From positions 1-41,977 of the forward strand of contig CANGZD010000011.1 of assembly GCA_947458875.1 (NCBI GenBank): a stretch of 41,977 nucleotides of DNA, written 5' to 3'. Shown piece after piece: positions 41,924-41,977 of this stretch. The notes beneath the pieces are model-generated. The model saw only the letters and a list, made by a program, of their open reading frames with translations, searched no databases and was not told the DNA's origin. The position numbers and the translations under genes are program-made. This DNA comes from Sphingobacteriaceae bacterium. Lineage in GTDB: Bacteria; Bacteroidota; Bacteroidia; Sphingobacteriales; Sphingobacteriaceae. Numbering within the stretch: position 1 is the stretch's first letter; each line of letters starts with the position of its first letter.

Positions 41924-41977
41924 TTTCTTTTATTTTTTAAGAATTGAAACCAATTCTGAATGAATTCCTAATTATAA

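Overview
The window looks like a chromosomal segment of a Bacteroidota bacterium, most likely family Sphingobacteriaceae (Pedobacter-like). The evidence is a bifunctional MurF-alanine racemase, a 7TM-HD PgpH, an S9 DPP-IV with a POT transporter, Bacteroidota-style promoters (TTG/TTTG, a 16-18 nt gap, then TAnnTTTG) instead of -10 TATAAT boxes, weak Shine-Dalgarno sequences, short intergenic gaps, and palindromic intergenic repeats around GTCATTTCGA. Genus is an inference from general likeness; no search was run.

Layout. 1-2270: tRNA-Ser(GCT) and pgpH, both minus. 2434-8343: atoB, a signal-peptide-bearing DPP-IV plus POT peptide transporter pair, and a polyprenol-phosphate mannosyltransferase. 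8347-9678: two tandem LamG lipoproteins. 9742-12268: ruvB, queG and a GNAT acetyltransferase. 12269-13013: no convincing gene; it holds a palindromic repeat, a 25-unit array of 21-bp repeats and a terminator. 13014-19949 (minus): a large secreted BNR/Asp-box protein, then mutS followed by a DEDDh exonuclease. 20015-24642: galM, a SpoU/TrmH methyltransferase, a TalC-type transaldolase preceded by the SRP RNA gene, and an OPT transporter. 24904-28510: DUF502 protein, MurF-Alr and recX. 28577-29176: tRNA-Gly, tRNA-Leu and a small GIY-YIG nuclease gene bounded by two copies of the tRNA-Leu 3' tail plus its terminator. 29258-31017: arsR-acr3-arsC. 31016-31147 (minus): a complete TPP riboswitch with a terminator and no gene behind it. 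31284-36158: mnmA, topA, a small lineage protein and a PolB-like exonuclease. 36155-38003 (minus): a membrane dual-specificity-phosphatase-like protein overlapping a dolichol-kinase-family gene. 38161-41281: rnr and a polyprenyl diphosphate synthase. 41477-41923 (minus): rpmA (L27) with a histone-H1-like tail.

Most genes are housekeeping: DNA and RNA metabolism (ruvB, mutS, recX, topA, exonucleases, rnr, queG, mnmA, SRP RNA), envelope (murF-alr, polyprenyl synthase, Dpm1-like) and peptide use (DPP-IV with POT, OPT). The accessory signals most worth following are the tRNA-Leu/GIY-YIG cassette, the orphan TPP riboswitch, the 21-bp array, the phosphatase/lipid-kinase pair and the L27 tail.
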